Part shown: positions 1 to 7,668 of the stretch, piece after piece | Layout: each line of letters starts with the position of its first letter | Numbering within the stretch: the stretch's first letter is position 1 | Translations under genes and position numbers: made by a program | Notes under the pieces: model-generated | What the model was told of the DNA's origin: nothing | Database searches by the model: none | Seen by the model: the letters and a program-made list of their open reading frames with translations, nothing else | Assembly (NCBI GenBank): GCA_964527265.1 | Contig: CAZGOM010000052.1 | Location: 1 to 31,710 of the forward strand | Length of the DNA stretch: 31,710 bases | Direction of reading: 5' to 3' | DNA from: CAZGOM01 sp964527265 | GTDB taxonomy: Bacteria > Planctomycetota > Phycisphaerae > Phycisphaerales > Phycisphaeraceae

Positions 1-1175
1 CCGGCGTCGCGGGCGAGGATGAGGACGCCGGGCTGGCCGGGGATGGGCTCCAGGGCTTGCATGTTGGTGACGCCGGGGAAGGATTCATCGGATTCCCAGC
101 CACCGGGGGAGAGGCGTGCGAGGCGGAGCATGGGTTGGTCAGGATCGATCCAGACGACGGAGGGCTTGGCGTCGACGGTGAGACCGGTGAAGTTTCCGGA
201 GATGCCATTGGGGAGGGGGAGGGTGAGCTTGTCGCCGATGGGGGAGGATTCACCCTGGCTTAAGCGGTAGCGCTTTAGGATGCCGGGGGTTTTGGGGTCA
301 ACGGCGATGATTTCGTCGGGTGAGCCGTTGGCCTTGAGGATGTCGACGGTGGGGGAGGAATCTTCGCCCAGGGGGATGGCGGGGAGAAGCTGGCCGTTTT
401 GAGAAGGAAACCAGCGGATGAGCGCGCGGCCGGGCTGAGATGGGACTTCAACAATGTCATTGCCACCCGAAGTACCGGTTGTGTTTGAGCGGAGGTTTGC
501 GGTGTCCCACCAGAAGCGGCCCTTGCGGTCGCGGGGGGTGAGCCATTTGGCGCGCTCGCCTTTTTTGAGGGTGAGGGTCTGGATGCCGTCGTTAAAGGAG
601 ATGAGCAGTTCGTAAGGGCCCTTTGGGTCCGGGCGGCGCAGGAGGATGGCTTTTTTGGAGTTTGCCAGCGCGCCGGGGAGGAGGTCGAAGGTTTCGGCTT
701 TGGCCCAGCCGCCGGGTTTGTCGGCATTCTGGCGGTAAATGGCGATCTTGGGGGAAGGACCGGTGAGGACGACGAGCTCGGTTTTGCCGTCGGAGTCGAT
801 ATCGCATGGGATGGCGTCGGCGGGAAGCTGATCGAGGGTGAGCTCTGTGCGCTTGAATTCGGGCGCCATGGGGAGCTCATTGGGGCGGTCGATATCAAGG
901 GGCTTGGGTTTTTCGCGTTTGTCGGCGGGGAGCCAGGTGTAAAGCTCCAGACGGGACTGGCGGGTGTTGACGACGACGAGGGTCTGGCGGCCGGAGGCAT
1001 CCAGGGATGCGGCGGCGGTGCGCAAGGGGTACCCCTCCTGCTGGATGACGCGCATGCCTTCCCAGCCCTGGAAATCAGATTCTGCTGGGGATTGGGATTG
1101 GGCGAAGAGTGGGGAGGTGCCTACGGAGAGAAAAATGCTGGCGAGGAGGGCGAAGGTGAGATTGCGTGGGCGCAC
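1..1175 (-). CDS. Secreted FG-GAP/VCBS-like repeat protein, 5' part
   Basis: Runs off the left edge, so only the first 391 residues are seen. The start is a GTG at 1173-1175, with GGAG five bases upstream. It begins with a good signal peptide: a basic start, a hydrophobic core, and cleavage probably after the Ala of SPLFAQ near residue 25. The mature part repeats units of the type 'asp-rich loop, then ELVVLTG or LVVVNTR', for example DIDSDGKTELVVL, as in FG-GAP/VCBS beta-propeller blades, so an extracellular or periplasmic propeller is likely. No enzyme motif is seen. Its function is unknown; such proteins often bind ligands or the cell surface. It is divergent from the rsmJ-like gene. Because the start is GTG and the 3' end is missing, an ATG-only search would miss it. 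Confidence 0.8.
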   Translation of the reverse strand, partial: MRPRNLTFALLASIFLSVGTSPLFAQSQSPAESDFQGWEGMRVIQQEGYPLRTAAASLDASGRQTLVVVNTRQSRLELYTWLPADKREKPKPLDIDRPNELPMAPEFKRTELTLDQLPADAIPCDIDSDGKTELVVLTGPSPKIAIYRQNADKPGGWAKAETFDLLPGALANSKKAILLRRPDPKGPYELLISFNDGIQTLTLKKGERAKWLTPRDRKGRFWWDTANLRSNTTGTSGGNDIVEVPSQPGRALIRWFPSQNGQLLPAIPLGEDSSPTVDILKANGSPDEIIAVDPKTPGILKRYRLSQGESSPIGDKLTLPLPNGISGNFTGLTVDAKPSVVWIDPDQPMLRLARLSPGGWESDESFPGVTNMQALEPIPGQPGVLILARDA

Positions 1176-1224
1176 GGGTTCTCCCGGGAGATGGGGGGAT
1201 TTTGGTAGTACACTGCCGAGGCGG

Positions 1225-1259
1225 GCGTCTTGCGTTTTGCGTCGTGTGTCCTGCGTCGG
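1225..1259 (+). repeat. Heptameric tandem repeat array, five degenerate units
   Basis: Five consecutive 7-bp units: GCGTCTT, GCGTTTT, GCGTCGT, GTGTCCT, GCGTCGG. The first four positions fit GYGT in every unit. It lies in the 198-base divergent spacer between the secreted repeat protein and the rsmJ-like gene. I see no convincing promoter elsewhere in that spacer. Confidence 0.7.
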
Positions 1260-1373
1260 CAGAAAGAAGTCAAACCGCCATGAGTTTAGGATGGAAGTGC
1301 CCAAGAGTCGAAAAGACGGTCGGGCAAAAGCAGGGATTGTGGCTGATTCAGAGGATTTTCAGGTTTTTTACAA

Positions 1374-2219
1374 GTGTGGTGCCTTGTGGGTGAGGATGAC
1401 GGTTCGACAGTGCATACGCATGGGGCAGGCGGTGGTTCAGGGGTGTTGCGTCTGGGGGTTTTTGCACAAAAGGGGATGGCTCAGGCGAAGGCGCGGGGGA
1501 TTGCCGCGCGGCTTGGCGTGGGGTTTTATGAAGGGATGGCATCGGCGGAGGTGTGCGATCTTGGGGTGATGGTGGGAGAGGAGATTTCGCTGATGCCGGT
1601 GACGGGTCCGCGAGAGCTGACGCATGGGCATGCAGTGCGGATTGATTGGAGCGGGATTGATGTGACATCGGGTGCGGGGCGCAAGTGGGACCAGCCGATT
1701 TTGAAGGCGGTGGGGCTCAAGAGCCGCGCGCAGAACTTGTGTGTGGTGGATGGGACGGCGGGGCTGGGTGAAGATGCGTATGTGATGGCGAGCTTCGGGG
1801 CGAGGGTGGTGATGCTGGAGCGTGGGGCGGTGTTGGCGATGATGCTGGAAGCGCATTTGGGGAGGATGGGGGAAGGATCTGAAACCGGCGGGCGGATGAG
1901 CGTGGAGCATGCGGATGCGGGGGCCTGGCTGACGCCGGAGAACATCCAGCGCGTGGGGGCGGATGTGGTGTATCTGGATTTCATGTTTCCAGCGGGCCGC
2001 AAGACGGCGGAGCGAAAGCCGATGAAGGTGCTGCGGATGCTGGCCGGGGGGGATGACGATGCGCCCGCGGTGCTGACCAAGGCGCTGGCGTCAGGGGTGA
2101 GGCGGGTGGTGGTGAAGCGGCCGGGAAAGGCGGATTGCGTGGAAGGGCCGAAGCCGACGCATGCGATTTATGGGAAGAGTTTGCGGTTTGATGTGTATAT
2201 GCGGATGGGTATTGGGTAG
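1374..2219 (+). CDS. rsmJ: RsmJ-like 16S rRNA (guanine-N2)-methyltransferase
   Basis: Class I SAM-dependent methyltransferase resembling RsmJ, which methylates G1516 of 16S rRNA in E. coli. Seen: the SAM-binding motif VVDGTAGLGEDAYVMAS (about residues 122-138), then VVMLERG, VVYLDFMFP (about 199-207), a DDDAPAVLTKAL segment, RVVVKRPGKAD, and a C-terminal GKSLRFDVY. All are RsmJ landmarks in the right order. Odd: the family motif DPM(F/Y)P reads DFMFP here (Phe203). The start is uncertain. The frame is open from GTG 1374, but the N-terminus reads as an RsmJ domain only from about GTG 1443, and neither start has a clear ribosome site. The last codons and the stop lie inside a 7-bp repeat array. 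The organism group is not where RsmJ is best known, so the substrate is inferred. Confidence 0.82.
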   Translation: MWCLVGEDDGSTVHTHGAGGGSGVLRLGVFAQKGMAQAKARGIAARLGVGFYEGMASAEVCDLGVMVGEEISLMPVTGPRELTHGHAVRIDWSGIDVTSGAGRKWDQPILKAVGLKSRAQNLCVVDGTAGLGEDAYVMASFGARVVMLERGAVLAMMLEAHLGRMGEGSETGGRMSVEHADAGAWLTPENIQRVGADVVYLDFMFPAGRKTAERKPMKVLRMLAGGDDDAPAVLTKALASGVRRVVVKRPGKADCVEGPKPTHAIYGKSLRFDVYMRMGIG

Positions 2220-2234
2220 TGGGTATTGGGTATT
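2207..2234 (+). repeat. Heptameric tandem repeat array overlapping a stop codon
   Basis: Four units in perfect 7-bp register: GGGTATT, GGGTAGT, GGGTATT, GGGTATT. The array encodes the final Gly-Ile-Gly of the rsmJ-like protein, and the TAG stop lies inside the second unit. Confidence 0.85.
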
Positions 2235-2254
2235 GTCAGAGAGCAGAAGCAAAA

Positions 2255-2944
2255 TCAATACCATTGTTTGAGGGTTTGAAGGGTGATTTCGTGGGGGCCG
2301 GCGATGATGCGTGTGGCGATTTTGAGGTTTTCGGCAGTGTTTGTGGTGGTGACGGCGAGGGTCATGAGGCCGGCGGTTTTGGCGGAGGTGAGGCCGGCGC
2401 GGGTGTCTTCGATGGCGAGGCAGTTTTGGGGGGTGATGTCGAGATCGGGGTGTTTGGCGGCGAGTTTCAACACTGCGCGCTCATAACTGGCGGGGTGAGG
2501 CTTGGAGTTTTCGACGTCGTCGGCGCTGACGATGGTGGAGAAGAGGGAGGCGAGGCCGAGCTTGCGCAGGACGAGTTCGATGTCCGCGCGGCAAGCGCCG
2601 GAAGCGATGGCGATGGGCATTTCCTTGGAGGCGGCTTGGATGAGATCGAGGATGCCGGGGAGGGGTTTGATGCCGCCTTCGACGATGGCTTCGAAGAAGG
2701 TGGCTTTAAGGTGGGTGAGTTGGGTGATTTTGGCTTCCTGGTCGGGTGTGCCGCGGGTGCCGGGGGTGATACCGAGCATGAGGCGAAAGGTGTCGCGGTC
2801 GTCGTAGCCGAGGTAGGTTTCACTGTATTCTTCGTAGTCGAAGGTGATGCCCAGTTCCTGCGCGACGGCGAGAAGGGCTTTGTAGTGGAGGGGTTCGGAG
2901 TCGGCGATGACGCCGTCGAAATCGAAGACGATGGCTTTGAGCAT
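2255..2944 (-). CDS. HAD-superfamily hydrolase, beta-phosphoglucomutase-like
   Basis: 229-residue HAD subfamily IA phosphatase or phosphoglucomutase-like enzyme acting on small phosphorylated metabolites in the cytoplasm. Motif I is FDFDGVIADSE with the nucleophile Asp8 and acid/base Asp10. A helical cap follows (about 15-90). Motif II is AIASGAC (about 113-119), motif III has the Lys of NSKPHP, and motif IV is AIEDTRAG. Length and order are typical of the PgmB/GS1-like group. The catalytic set is complete, but the substrate cannot be read from sequence. It is divergent from moeA with a short spacer, and its 3' end lies 20 bases from the heptamer array after the rsmJ-like gene. Confidence 0.88.
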   Translation of the reverse strand: MLKAIVFDFDGVIADSEPLHYKALLAVAQELGITFDYEEYSETYLGYDDRDTFRLMLGITPGTRGTPDQEAKITQLTHLKATFFEAIVEGGIKPLPGILDLIQAASKEMPIAIASGACRADIELVLRKLGLASLFSTIVSADDVENSKPHPASYERAVLKLAAKHPDLDITPQNCLAIEDTRAGLTSAKTAGLMTLAVTTTNTAENLKIATRIIAGPHEITLQTLKQWY

Positions 2945-2997
2945 GGTGAGCGTAGTTTAGCGAGAATGGGGTGGGTTTCTAAATGAAGGAGTCGGGC

Positions 2998-4212
2998 GTG
3001 AAACAAGCAAAGACACTGCCGGGATATGACGAGGCGCTGGGGTTGGTGCTGGCGCGGGTGAAGGCGCTGGGGGTGGAGCGCGTTGGTTTACGTGAAGCGC
3101 TGGGGCGTGTGCTGCGTGAGGCGGTGACTGCAGATCGGGATCAGCCGCCGTTTGACCGGTCGGCGATGGATGGATTTGCGGTGGTGAGCGGGGAGGTGAA
3201 GGCAGGGAAGGTGTTTCACGTGGATGGAGGCGTGGCGGCTGGGGGCGCGCGGGAGACGTTTGAGAAGCCTGTGCCTGCGGGGAGCGTGCGGCGGATCGCG
3301 ACTGGCGCGCCACTGCCGGCGGGAGCGGATGCGATGGTGCCGATCGAGCAGGCGGTGGTGAGCGCCGAGGGGGTGTCGTTCACGGTGGAGGGTGTGAAGG
3401 CGTGGCAGAACATCCATCGGCGGGCGAGCGATGTGAAGGCGGGGGGCGTGACGGTGGCGGCGGGGACGCGGCTGGGGGCGCGGCATCTGGGATTGGCGGC
3501 GACGTCGGGGTGTGTGGAGTTGAGTGTGGGAGTTATGCCGCGCGTGACGCTGCTGACGACGGGGGATGAGGTGGTGGAGCCTTCGACGGCGACGGACAAG
3601 CTGGGGCCGCAGCAGATACGCAACTCGAATGGGCCGATGTTATCGGCGTTGATCGGGGAGTTTGGCGGGCGTCTTTTGGCACACAGGCATTTGGCGGATG
3701 ATCTGGAGAAGACGATTGATGCCGCGCGGGCTGCGCTGGAGGAGAGCGATTTGGTGATCACCAATGGCGGGGTGAGCGTGGGGGAACGTGATTATCTGCC
3801 GGAGGCATGGAAGCGGCTGGGGCTAGATGTGGTGCTGCACGGGGTGAACATTCAACCAGGTAAGCCGGTGTTTGTGGCGACAGACAGCCGGGGGAAAGTG
3901 GTGATGGGTTTGCCGGGAAACCCGGTGAGCGTGCTTTGCACGGCGCATTTGTTTGTGCGCCCGGTGATGGGAGTGATGCTCGGGGATGCACGGAAACTGA
4001 CATGGAGAAAGGCGAGGCTGGCGGAGGGGGCCAAGGGGAACGCCAGGCGGGAAATGTTTCGCGCGGGGTATTGGCTGGAAGATGGGTCTGTGCGGGTGAT
4101 TCCGTGGCAGGGATCAGGCGATCTGGTGCACACGGCGGAGGCGGAGGTGTGGGTGCGGATGCCGATGGTGGAGGGGGTGGTGGAGGCCGGGAGTGAGGTG
4201 AGGGTGCTCTGA
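2998..4212 (+). CDS. moeA: Molybdopterin molybdotransferase MoeA
   Basis: Inserts molybdate into adenylylated molybdopterin, the last step of Moco synthesis. The frame is open from ATG 2983, but that ATG lies against an AAGGAG (2986-2991) placed six bases before an in-frame GTG at 2998, so I take GTG as the start (404 residues). Seen: PPFDRSAMDGFA, the ATGAPLPAGADAMVPIE segment, LLTTGDEVVEP, IRNSNG, the MPT-binding-type loop GGVSVGERD (commonly GGVSVGDYD), and GLPGNPVS, followed by a C-terminal beta domain. No other Moco gene is adjacent, so this is a stand-alone copy. Its stop codon runs directly into a long heptamer array. Confidence 0.95.
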   Translation: MKQAKTLPGYDEALGLVLARVKALGVERVGLREALGRVLREAVTADRDQPPFDRSAMDGFAVVSGEVKAGKVFHVDGGVAAGGARETFEKPVPAGSVRRIATGAPLPAGADAMVPIEQAVVSAEGVSFTVEGVKAWQNIHRRASDVKAGGVTVAAGTRLGARHLGLAATSGCVELSVGVMPRVTLLTTGDEVVEPSTATDKLGPQQIRNSNGPMLSALIGEFGGRLLAHRHLADDLEKTIDAARAALEESDLVITNGGVSVGERDYLPEAWKRLGLDVVLHGVNIQPGKPVFVATDSRGKVVMGLPGNPVSVLCTAHLFVRPVMGVMLGDARKLTWRKARLAEGAKGNARREMFRAGYWLEDGSVRVIPWQGSGDLVHTAEAEVWVRMPMVEGVVEAGSEVRVL

Positions 4213-4303
4213 GTACAGAGTTATGGGTACAGGGTTATGAGTACAGAGTACAGGGTACAGGGTAAAGAAGTCAGAAGGTCCAGAGGTCAGAGGTCAGAGG
4301 TCA
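4211..4303 (+). repeat. Long heptameric tandem repeat array after moeA
   Basis: Starts with the GA of the moeA TGA stop. Nine units follow in unbroken 7-bp register from 4211 to 4273: GAGTACA, GAGTTAT, GGGTACA, GGGTTAT, GAGTACA, GAGTACA, GGGTACA, GGGTAAA, GAAGTCA. After a two-base slip come three identical GAGGTCA units at 4283-4303. The consensus is GRGTAYA. Because the period is 7, it cannot be a protein repeat. It is too short-period and has no spacers, so it is not CRISPR. Confidence 0.9.
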
Positions 4304-4343
4304 GAGGGGAGTTGGAGTTTGGTTGGGGATTGGGGGTGTTGCT

Positions 4344-4589
4344 CTATTCGATGTCGAGGTCGCGTTCTTCGATGGGGCGGGTGAATTTGTAGTCGCCGGT
4401 CGCCCATTTGGCGAGGTCGACAGTGCGGCAGCGGGGGGTGCAGAAGGGGAAGGATTCGGAGGCGGCGGGGACAGGGCGCTTGCAGATGGGGCAAGGGCGG
4501 TTTTCGGACTTGGCAGCAGGCACGGCGGCGCGGGCGGCTGCGTCGAGGCCGGGGAGGATGTCGTCGAGGGGGTCGGGGTGGCTTGTCAT
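4344..4589 (-). CDS. yacG: YacG-like zinc-binding protein
   Basis: Small (81 residues) YacG family protein; in E. coli YacG binds GyrB and inhibits DNA gyrase. The zinc ligands are Cys33, Cys36, Cys50 and Cys54 (CPICKRPVP ... FCTPRCR), followed by the family tail VDLAKWATGDYKF. The N-terminal 30 residues precede the zinc finger and are longer than in the short enterobacterial form, and the gap between cysteine pairs is slightly shorter. Its start overlaps the tsaE stop by four bases, so it is translationally coupled and last in the thiL-tsaE-yacG operon. The 3' flank is the heptamer array region. Confidence 0.87.
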   Translation of the reverse strand: MTSHPDPLDDILPGLDAAARAAVPAAKSENRPCPICKRPVPAASESFPFCTPRCRTVDLAKWATGDYKFTRPIEERDLDIE

Positions 4590-5119
4590 ACGTAGTTTAT
4601 TTTAGGCAGATGGCGTTGGAGGGCTTCAATTCTTTCCTTGGAAAAACGGACGGGGGTGATGCTGATTTGACGGCGATCGCCAGGGAGGTGGCTGATATCG
4701 ATCTGGATGCGAGCCGTGTCGGAGGGGACCTTCATGCGTGAGGCCCATTCGATGACGGTGACGACGCCTTTGCGGAATTCGCTTTGGGGGCGGGCGCTGT
4801 CGCGGGTCCAGCCGATGGATTCCAGATCTTCAAGGGATGAAACGCGGTAGGCGTCGATATGGACGAGCATGTGCGGCGCGTGGGGGTTTTCCGACTGGCG
4901 GAAAAGCGCATGTTCGTGCGCGATGACGAAAGTGGGGCTGGAGATGGATTCCGGGTCAAGGCCCAGGCCCTGGGCGACGCCTTTGACGAAGCGGGTTTTG
5001 CCCGCGCCGAGCTGGCCTTCGAGAAAGATGAGATCGCCGGGCTCAAGGGCGGCGGCCAAGGCGGCGCCCAAGGCGATGGTGGACTCCGGACTGGAGGTGG
5101 TGAAGATCATCATGGCCAT
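4586..5119 (-). CDS. tsaE: tRNA threonylcarbamoyladenosine biosynthesis ATPase TsaE
   Basis: The 177-residue P-loop ATPase of the TsaB-TsaD-TsaE complex that makes t6A37 in ANN-decoding tRNAs. Walker A is GQLGAGKT (residues 35-42). The SISSPTFVI switch, HIDAYR and VIEWASR motifs of the family are all present in order. There is a modest insertion before HIDAYR (a segment rich in His/Pro/Asn) compared with short family members. The gene lies 11 bases after thiL and overlaps yacG by four bases. No tsaB or tsaD is in the window. Confidence 0.95.
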   Translation of the reverse strand: MAMMIFTTSSPESTIALGAALAAALEPGDLIFLEGQLGAGKTRFVKGVAQGLGLDPESISSPTFVIAHEHALFRQSENPHAPHMLVHIDAYRVSSLEDLESIGWTRDSARPQSEFRKGVVTVIEWASRMKVPSDTARIQIDISHLPGDRRQISITPVRFSKERIEALQRHLPKINYV

Positions 5120-5130
5120 TGCAGGAGACT

Positions 5131-6099
5131 TTACGAATGTTCCCAGCCGAGGGTGGAGGCGTCGATGAACTGGTTGTCTGGGGTGATGACCTGGACGGGA
5201 GGTTTGCCGGGGAAGCGCTGGGAGACGTAGCCAACAGGGGTGACGCGGACGCCGTCGACAGTCCAGTGGTCTTCGGCGAGGCGTTCGGATTGATCATAGG
5301 GGATGGTGAAGCAGAGTTCATAGTCTTCGCCATCGGAGAGTGCATGGAGCCACGCTGGTTTGCCGGAAGCCTGCGCGGCCAGATGAGAAGCCGTGGAGCA
5401 GGGGAGCTTGTTGGCGTAGAGGGTGATGTCGACGTTGGATTGCTCTGCGATGTGGCCCGCGTCGCGCCCCAGACCGTCGGAGATATCGATCATGCTGGTG
5501 AGCTTGATGCGTGTGGCCAGCGCTTTGGCGAAAGAGATGCGGGGGGTGAATTCCAGGTGGTGGGTGTAGCCGTTGTGGGTGATGATGCTGCCGCCCAGGT
5601 TCCCGCTGACACAGACCAGATCCCCGGGCTGCGCGCCTGAGCGGCGGATCGGGCGGATGCCCAGCCAAGGCTCGGCAAGGACCGTGACGCTGATCAAGAT
5701 GGGGTAATCCCAGATGGTGACATCGCCGCCGAACATGGGACATTCAAAGGCGAGGGCTGCATCACGGAGGTGTTCGGATAGTTTTTTGCCGTTATTGAGG
5801 GAAAAACTGCGGGGAAGGGCGGCGGCGCAGACGCAGCCGATGGGCTTTGCAGCCATGGCGGCGACATCGGAGAGGTTGCGGGTGATGGCCTTGCGGGCGA
5901 TCAAGGCCAGGGAGGTTTCCTTGAGGACGAAATGGCGGCCTTCGGCGATCTGGTCGACAGTGACCAGGACGCGCGAGCCGGAAGTGAGGGTGAGTTCTCC
6001 CATGTCATCACCTGGGGGGATGGTGACGCTGGGGGGCAGCGCGGGGTTTGCGCTGTAGATGGCGTGGAGGAGGTCGAACTCTTTGATCGGATGAGGCAT
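5131..6099 (-). CDS. thiL: Thiamine-monophosphate kinase ThiL
   Basis: Phosphorylates thiamine monophosphate to the pyrophosphate cofactor. The 322-residue protein has the usual AIR-synthase-like two-domain layout: PPGDDMGELTL near the N-terminus, LVTVDQIAEGRHF (usually DxxxEGxHF), AITRNLSDVAAMAA, GGDVT, an LVCVSGNLGGS loop, MIDISDGLGRD, and SDGEDYELCF. All are intact, so an active enzyme is expected. It is the first gene of a tight three-gene minus-strand operon with tsaE and yacG. No thi box or other thiamine gene is visible nearby. No strong ribosome site precedes the ATG. Confidence 0.95.
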   Translation of the reverse strand: MPHPIKEFDLLHAIYSANPALPPSVTIPPGDDMGELTLTSGSRVLVTVDQIAEGRHFVLKETSLALIARKAITRNLSDVAAMAAKPIGCVCAAALPRSFSLNNGKKLSEHLRDAALAFECPMFGGDVTIWDYPILISVTVLAEPWLGIRPIRRSGAQPGDLVCVSGNLGGSIITHNGYTHHLEFTPRISFAKALATRIKLTSMIDISDGLGRDAGHIAEQSNVDITLYANKLPCSTASHLAAQASGKPAWLHALSDGEDYELCFTIPYDQSERLAEDHWTVDGVRVTPVGYVSQRFPGKPPVQVITPDNQFIDASTLGWEHS

Positions 6100-6203
6100 T
6101 AACGCATTTTCACTGAAAGTTTTGGATTGGCGCTCAGGCGATCAGGGCGCTGAGCCATCGGGAAGTCCATTAGGCATGGCGCCCATGGAGTGGAGTCAGC
6201 GAC

Positions 6204-7613
6204 TTAGAGGCCGTTTTTGTTGCGGAAGCCAGCCAGATAGTCCTGTTTAACGGCCATGTCCTGGGCCATCTGGTCAAGCTGGCCTTCGGGGTAGGTGGGA
6301 TCGAGGCCCAGACGCTTGGCCTCGGCATCAAGCGACTTCATCTGGACGATGGCCTGCTGGGCCTGAAGGATGTAGTTGGAGGCATTGTCGGTGCGGACCT
6401 TCCAGTTGGCGCGGGAATCGTTGGTCATAAGAGGAGTGCTGCCCCAGCCGTAGCTGCCGTAGTTCTGGTAGGAGCCTTTGTTGGGATCCCAAGCGGCGGC
6501 TTGTTGGAGGTTGTGCTTGAGATAGGCGTTGACCTGGGTGCGGCGGTCGATGTTGTTTTTGATGAGCTGCTTGTGGCGTTTGGCGTCATCGGCGGACTGG
6601 GCGTTTAGGTATTTGGCGGTGCTGGCCATGGCGGTGGCGCCGTAGTCGGACTCAAGTTTCCACCCTTTGGCGGCGAGCTTGGCGCCGATCTGGTCTGCGG
6701 TGCCGTTGTAGGTTTCGACGCCGAGTTCATTGAGCTGGGCGTGACTGAGGGTGAGGACGCGCTTGTCGTCTTTGCCGGATGATTGGAAAACAATGCGGTC
6801 CTGGGCGATGCCCGAAGGAAGCGTGAGGCCCACTTCGATAGCGCCCTGGTCGTCAATCCAGGCAGCCTGCGCCTCGGCAGGGTCGATCATGGCTTTGACC
6901 AGGCGGGGATAGCGGTAGTTTTCTCCCGCGGCTTCACCAGCCTGCGTGGCCAGGTGGGTGCGGAGGATGGCCTGAACCTGAGCAGAAGAGTCGGAAGCGA
7001 AGGTTTTGTACTCCTCGCTGGTGCCGCCGAGTTTGGCGTCGGGATAGACAAAGAGGCGTTCACAAGTGAGGGCGATGGGGAGGGCTTCGCCGACGGCATT
7101 TTGGACGATGCAGTAATAGTGAAGGTCGGCAGCGAAGGATTTCATGACGCCGAGGATCTTGTTGGTTTCCTCAAGGCTGCCGCCGGTGGAGTTGATTTCC
7201 AGGACGATGGCTTTGCAGCCGCGAGCTTTGGCGTAGTTGAGGGCGCGGAGGAGGCCATCGGCGAAGATGTCTTTGCCGATGACGCCGTTGATGGGGATAT
7301 CGAGATAAAGGGTTTGGCCGGGGACGGCGGCCTGGGCAGGGGCCTGATCGGGCACGGCATTGAAGTAGTTTGCAGGGAGGGGGGATGTAACGACCTTTGT
7401 TACATCACGCTTGGGGAAGCTGATCTTGGTGCGGATGCCGATGACCATGGTGTCAATACGAACGGTTTGTTCGTTATTGAGCAGGATTTTGCCGTCAAAA
7501 GTGCGGCCGTCGTTTAGTTCAACCACATCCGCCCAGGCGGGCGCGGCGAAAGCGGAAAAGATAAGGCCGGTGGTCAGAGCGAAGGCTTTTAGTGGCATGG
7601 CGGATAAGGTCAT
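6204..7613 (-). CDS. Exported ClpP/crotonase-fold protein, NfeD/SppA-like, probably without catalytic serine
   Basis: 469 residues from ATG 7611-7613, which has AGGAG six bases upstream; the longer open frame would overlap the acpH-like gene. There is a signal peptide, with cleavage likely after AWA (residue 28). Residues 29-75 form a small beta domain of the 'DVVELNDGRTFDGKI' type. Residues 100-260 form a ClpP-like fold with LYLDIPINGVIG, AIVLEINSTGGSLEE and RLFVYPDAKLGGTSEE, as in NfeD/SppA. Where those proteases have the nucleophilic SAG motif this one has V-G-E-A (about 174-177), so it may be a non-catalytic relative. The C-terminal 200 residues are hydrophilic, Gln/Lys-rich and unlike anything I recognise. 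The location is periplasmic or extracellular. Confidence 0.75.
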   Translation of the reverse strand: MTLSAMPLKAFALTTGLIFSAFAAPAWADVVELNDGRTFDGKILLNNEQTVRIDTMVIGIRTKISFPKRDVTKVVTSPLPANYFNAVPDQAPAQAAVPGQTLYLDIPINGVIGKDIFADGLLRALNYAKARGCKAIVLEINSTGGSLEETNKILGVMKSFAADLHYYCIVQNAVGEALPIALTCERLFVYPDAKLGGTSEEYKTFASDSSAQVQAILRTHLATQAGEAAGENYRYPRLVKAMIDPAEAQAAWIDDQGAIEVGLTLPSGIAQDRIVFQSSGKDDKRVLTLSHAQLNELGVETYNGTADQIGAKLAAKGWKLESDYGATAMASTAKYLNAQSADDAKRHKQLIKNNIDRRTQVNAYLKHNLQQAAAWDPNKGSYQNYGSYGWGSTPLMTNDSRANWKVRTDNASNYILQAQQAIVQMKSLDAEAKRLGLDPTYPEGQLDQMAQDMAVKQDYLAGFRNKNGL

Positions 7614-7668
7614 AAGCGGCTCCTGATTTTTGCAAATTGTCCCGTTGGGGTGGCAATATACTCCATCA

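Noticed and set aside
275..1000. 241-codon Pro/Ser-rich open frame on the minus strand
   Set aside because: Shadow of the secreted repeat protein in another frame; composition is that of a C-rich strand read out of frame.
4211..4303. CRISPR-like or telomere-like repeat
   Set aside because: Units are 7 bp with no spacers and no cas genes; the GGGTATT array resembles telomere repeats only superficially and is internal.
6783..7517. 244-codon plus-strand open frame opposite the ClpP-like gene
   Set aside because: Gly/Val/Asp-rich antisense shadow; the minus-strand gene has a signal peptide, ribosome site and recognisable fold.
7630..7662. TTGCAA and TATACT as a promoter for the acpH-like gene
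   Set aside because: The spacer would be 21 bases, too long for a standard sigma-70 promoter.
7630..7668. TTG start 13 codons upstream of the acpH-like ATG
   Set aside because: The family start MNFLAHL is at 7669, and the extra residues match nothing in the family.
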